DNA of 64,000 nucleotides from Desulfosarcina widdelii (GTDB lineage Bacteria > Desulfobacterota > Desulfobacteria > Desulfobacterales > Desulfosarcinaceae): contig NZ_AP021875.1 of the NCBI RefSeq assembly GCF_009688965.1, forward strand, positions 1,426,001 through 1,490,000, written 5' to 3'. A program made the position numbers and the translations under genes. Shown in pieces: positions 61,851-64,000 of the stretch. The notes beneath the pieces were generated by a model. That model was given only the letters and a program-made list of their open reading frames with translations, ran no database searches and was not told where the DNA came from. How positions within the stretch are numbered: the stretch's first letter is position 1; each line of letters opens with the position of its first letter.

Positions 61851-61875
61851 TTGACATACGGTTATTATTTCCGTA
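61851..61875 (+). promoter_or_regulatory. -35 box with overlapping inverted repeat upstream of DUF2975 gene
   Basis: TTGACA (61851-61856) is directly followed by TACGG-N9-CCGTA (61857-61875), perfect 5-base arms. This suits an operator covering the promoter spacer. A good -10 box was not found. The XRE regulator of the same unit is the likely binder. Confidence 0.5.
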
Positions 61876-61923
61876 AGCATGCTGCACGCCTGTCTTCTAA
61901 CTCTTTTCTAATTGGAGGCAATT

Positions 61924-62466
61924 TTGGATAATTTATCGAAAATCAAAAAACTCAGTAAGGGCTTTTACCTGCTTCTTTCCGTTCTCCTGTTCCTAGTCCC
62001 GCTGTACTATGTTCTATATTGGTCGCTGATCAACCATCTACCGGAAACGCTGATCACGGTAAACACGCTTTCCGAGCCGCTGATCCCCCACAACCTGCCG
62101 ATGACGCTCCAGTTTACCGGCTTTCTGGTGAGCTTGCTCCCGCTCTCCGCCTTGACTTATGGACTGGTCAATATTCGCAAGATCTTTTCGTTTTACAAAC
62201 GAGGCGTCATTTTTTCTTTCGAACACGTCAGCCTTTTCAAGAAAACCGCCAAAGCGCTCCTGTTGTGGGTCGTTTTCTCAATCGTCTACGAATCCGCCAA
62301 AAGTGTCCTTTTCACACTAGGCAACCCCCCTGGCAGCCGTATCATCAACGTGGGGCTAAGCTCGTCGGAAATCACGACGCTCATGGTAGGTGGAATCGTG
62401 TTTTTGATTGCATGGGTAATGGATGAAGGACGCATCCTGACCGAAGAAAACGAACTCACCGTATAG
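61924..62466 (+). CDS. DUF2975-family membrane protein
   Basis: 180 residues with four transmembrane helices (about 14-37, 67-86, 108-130, 145-168) and no long soluble part, matching DUF2975. The start is a TTG at 61924 five bases after GGAGG; a TTG at 61912 overlaps that site. DUF2975 genes are usually followed by a short XRE-type regulator, as here (12 bases apart), and the pair is widespread with unknown function. Confidence 0.82.
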   Translation: MDNLSKIKKLSKGFYLLLSVLLFLVPLYYVLYWSLINHLPETLITVNTLSEPLIPHNLPMTLQFTGFLVSLLPLSALTYGLVNIRKIFSFYKRGVIFSFEHVSLFKKTAKALLLWVVFSIVYESAKSVLFTLGNPPGSRIINVGLSSSEITTLMVGGIVFLIAWVMDEGRILTEENELTV

Positions 62467-62477
62467 CCGGAGTCATT

Positions 62478-62687
62478 ATGCCAATTATTGTAAAACTGGA
62501 TGTGGTCCTGGCCATGCGAAAAATGAAATCGATGGAACTCGCCAGGCGGATTGGAATCACGGAGCAGAATCTGTCCATTTTAAAGACGGGCAAGGCAAAG
62601 GCGATCCGTCTGTCCACGCTGGAGGCCATTTGCAAACACCTGAATTGCCAGCCGGGAGATCTCCTCGAATATGAAAGTGAAGATTAA
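62478..62687 (+). CDS. Small XRE/Cro-type transcriptional regulator
   Basis: 69 residues consisting of one helix-turn-helix: M-E-L-A-R-R-I-G-I-T-E-Q-N-L-S-I-L-K-T-G and I-C-K-H-L-N-C-Q-P-G-D-L-L. This is the YozG-like form always seen with DUF2975. It probably represses its own operon through the palindrome at 61857-61875. ATG follows a weak CCGGAG. Confidence 0.9.
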   Translation: MPIIVKLDVVLAMRKMKSMELARRIGITEQNLSILKTGKAKAIRLSTLEAICKHLNCQPGDLLEYESED

Positions 62688-62983
62688 TCTGGTATTTGGC
62701 TTTCCTCTATAAAAACCGCACTCCCCGTAGCCATCAAATTGTTTTGGGTTATATAAGCCAAAAGGCTTCAGCTACGTTGACAAATCCTATTGATTCTGAT
62801 TAATTAACAATTGGGATGATTGTCCCACATTATTAATGATTCCGGTGCTGTTATGACCTTTAAGAATCATAAGCTCCATGGCATCTACCAATCTCTGGAG
62901 CGGCCTCCTTCCTTAGAGACTATAACAACCTACGCTAACGTACCGAAGTTCTCATGTTCTATAAATGGAGAAAAAAATAGCTA
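62688..62983. other. AT-rich intergenic region
   Basis: No gene. It holds the presumed promoter of the following PAS gene; no specific boxes identified. Confidence 0.4.
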
Positions 62984-63610
62984 ATGGTAGACTTGGACGA
63001 CTACGATATTTATCATGACCGCGCTCTTGCTGCTGAACGATATAAAAGGTTAGTGGAAAATTCTCTTGATATCGTTTACATATTTTCAAATAAAAGAGGC
63101 GGGTTGTACTGGTCACCACGAGTAAAAGAAGTTCTCGGTTATGAACCTGCAGATCTCAAAAAAAACAGTTTTTTATGGTATGACTCAATCCACCCCGATT
63201 TCAAAGAAAATATAGATAGCTCAATCAATCAATTTTCAAAGGGAAGAGGCCATTCTATTGAATATAAAATTATAGATACTTCAGGAAAATGGCATTGGCT
63301 CCTTGATAGATTTATCGGCAAAGTGGAAAAAGGTGACGAAATAATCATTGAAGGGCTTGCGACTGATATTACAGTTCGAAAAAACCTTGAAATTGAATTG
63401 GAGGAAAAAAACGCTAAGTTAGAGAAAGCGATGGCTGAGGTGAAGACCCTGAGAGGAATTATTCCAATATGCTCAAATTGTAAAAAAATCAGAACAGACA
63501 AAGGAGCATGGGACGAAGTCGAGTTATATATAAGTCGCCATTCAGATGCTTTATTTAGCCACAGTATATGCCCAAAATGCAAAAAACTTCTATATCCAGA
63601 TTTTGATTGA
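62984..63610 (+). CDS. PAS-domain protein with cysteine-rich C-terminal motif
   Basis: 208 residues: PAS domain (about 20-130; Y-K-R-L-V-E-N-S-L-D-I-V-Y-I-F-S, E-V-L-G-Y-E-P-A-D-L, H-W-L-L-D-R-F), a short coiled coil (about 133-155) and a tail G-I-I-P-I-C-S-N-C-K-K-I-R with H-S-I-C-P-K-C-K-K-L-L-Y-P. The two C-x2-C pairs could form a zinc or Fe-S site. The tail is a recurring C-terminal element of bacterial PAS and response-regulator proteins with unknown role. Strongly AT-rich compared with the rest of the window, suggesting transfer. Start ATG at 62984 with a weak GGAG. Confidence 0.85.
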   Translation: MVDLDDYDIYHDRALAAERYKRLVENSLDIVYIFSNKRGGLYWSPRVKEVLGYEPADLKKNSFLWYDSIHPDFKENIDSSINQFSKGRGHSIEYKIIDTSGKWHWLLDRFIGKVEKGDEIIIEGLATDITVRKNLEIELEEKNAKLEKAMAEVKTLRGIIPICSNCKKIRTDKGAWDEVELYISRHSDALFSHSICPKCKKLLYPDFD

Positions 63611-63708
63611 AATTGCAGATCTAAATATGAATCTTCTGCTGGAGGAGGAACGCAAATTCATACTGCTGAGACATGCATTTTCACCATAATTTTTCAAATA
63701 TCGATTAA

Positions 63709-64000
63709 TCACTTTCTAAAAATATATTCTTCCTTCAATAATCCGTAAATTACGTGGTCCTGGTGCTTGTCGTTAACCTTCGCTGTCCGGCGAATCGTTC
63801 CCTCTTCCCTGAACCCCAATCGCTCCGGGATTGCCCGGCTTACGGTGTTGTCGACCGCACAATGAATCTCCACCTTCTGGAGGGGCCAGCTTTCAAACCC
63901 GATATGGATTACCTCTTTCACGGCCTTTGTCATGACTCCATTGCCCGTGTATTCTTCGCCCAGCCAGTAGCCGATCATTCCCACGCCGTTGACGTGGTCC
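63709..64000 (-). CDS. GNAT acetyltransferase (RimJ/RimL type), 5' end beyond window
   Basis: The last 97 codons of a minus-strand gene: I-G-Y-W-L-G-E-E-Y-T-G-N-G-V-M-T-K-A-V (acetyl-CoA-binding strand and loop), V-E-I-H-C-A-V-D-N-T-V-S-R-A-I-P-E-R-L-G-F and D-H-V-I-Y-G-L-L at the end. This is the C-terminal half of a RimJ/RimL N-acetyltransferase, which acetylates the alpha-amino group of a protein or small amine. The start lies past base 64000. Confidence 0.9.
   Translation of the reverse strand, partial: DHVNGVGMIGYWLGEEYTGNGVMTKAVKEVIHIGFESWPLQKVEIHCAVDNTVSRAIPERLGFREEGTIRRTAKVNDKHQDHVIYGLLKEEYIFRK

Noticed and set aside
1..64000. CRISPR arrays, insertion sequences, prophage genes, rRNA or tRNA
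   Set aside because: No regularly spaced repeats, transposase or integrase motifs, phage structural genes or RNA gene patterns were found on reading both strands.

Overview
The window looks like a stretch of a moderately GC-rich Gram-negative anaerobe of the Desulfobacterota type (Desulfosarcina/Desulfobacter-like). The reasons are an MttB-family methyltransferase without an associated oxidative pathway, many two-component and PAS regulators, lipoprotein/VWA/PspA envelope genes, DUF169 and YkgJ proteins, and several hairpin-rich intergenic repeats. The taxon is an inference from gene content; no rRNA or tRNA gene is present to settle it.

Layout. 1-7.3 kb: the start of a HeH/SAP-like protein, a membrane protein paired with a VWA lipoprotein, an MttB-family methyltransferase, and divergently from it a Cys/Met-metabolism PLP enzyme and an MFS transporter. 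7.4-12.5 kb: a ZraS-ZraR-like zinc/envelope-stress two-component system followed by a ZraP-like periplasmic protein behind a clear sigma-54 promoter, then SHOCT and RseC-like membrane proteins. 12.6-13.0 kb: a frameshifted remnant of a second copy of the MFS gene. 13.2-23.6 kb: an orphan solute-binding protein, a YkgJ protein, a histidine kinase/response regulator pair, and divergently from that pair an envelope operon (VWA protein, PspA-like protein, small membrane protein, L,D-transpeptidase, large MscS-type channel). 23.7-31.2 kb: a sugar-nucleotidyltransferase-like gene, a FecR / OmpA-lipoprotein / CHASE2-HD-GYP operon, a Dabb protein between two structured intergenic repeats, and a PAS hybrid histidine kinase.

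31.3-47.3 kb is the most interesting part. An FAD amine oxidase-like gene and an IclR regulator diverge across a tandem operator. The regulator leads a co-directional run of 13 genes: PanB-like hydroxymethyltransferase, U32-like protein, aminotransferase, DoeA-like hydrolase, Asp/Glu racemase-like protein, M20 amidohydrolase, TRAP transporter DctP-DctQ-DctM, universal stress protein, EutB-like PLP lyase, EutC-like cyclodeaminase and a second DoeA-like hydrolase. The combination DoeA + EutB + EutC + TRAP + Usp is typical of ectoine/5-hydroxyectoine utilisation. The deacetylase, transaminase, dehydrogenase and regulator of the known pathway are replaced or missing, and PanB and a U32-like protein are added. 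I read it as a variant pathway for ectoine or a related cyclic or acylated amino acid.

47.4-64 kb: a ParB-like/AsnC-ligand-domain fusion with a phosphoesterase, an alpha/beta hydrolase, a tiny HEAT-like protein, a three-part fusion of RND/MMPL permease, cyclic-nucleotide-binding domain and degenerate GGDEF domain, a PAS-LuxR regulator, gamma carbonic anhydrase, DUF169, CBS, another orphan solute-binding protein, nitroreductase, epoxide-hydrolase-like protein, PilZ protein, a DUF2975/XRE pair, a PAS protein with a cysteine-rich tail, and the end of a GNAT acetyltransferase. No CRISPR array, insertion sequence, prophage, rRNA or tRNA was seen.
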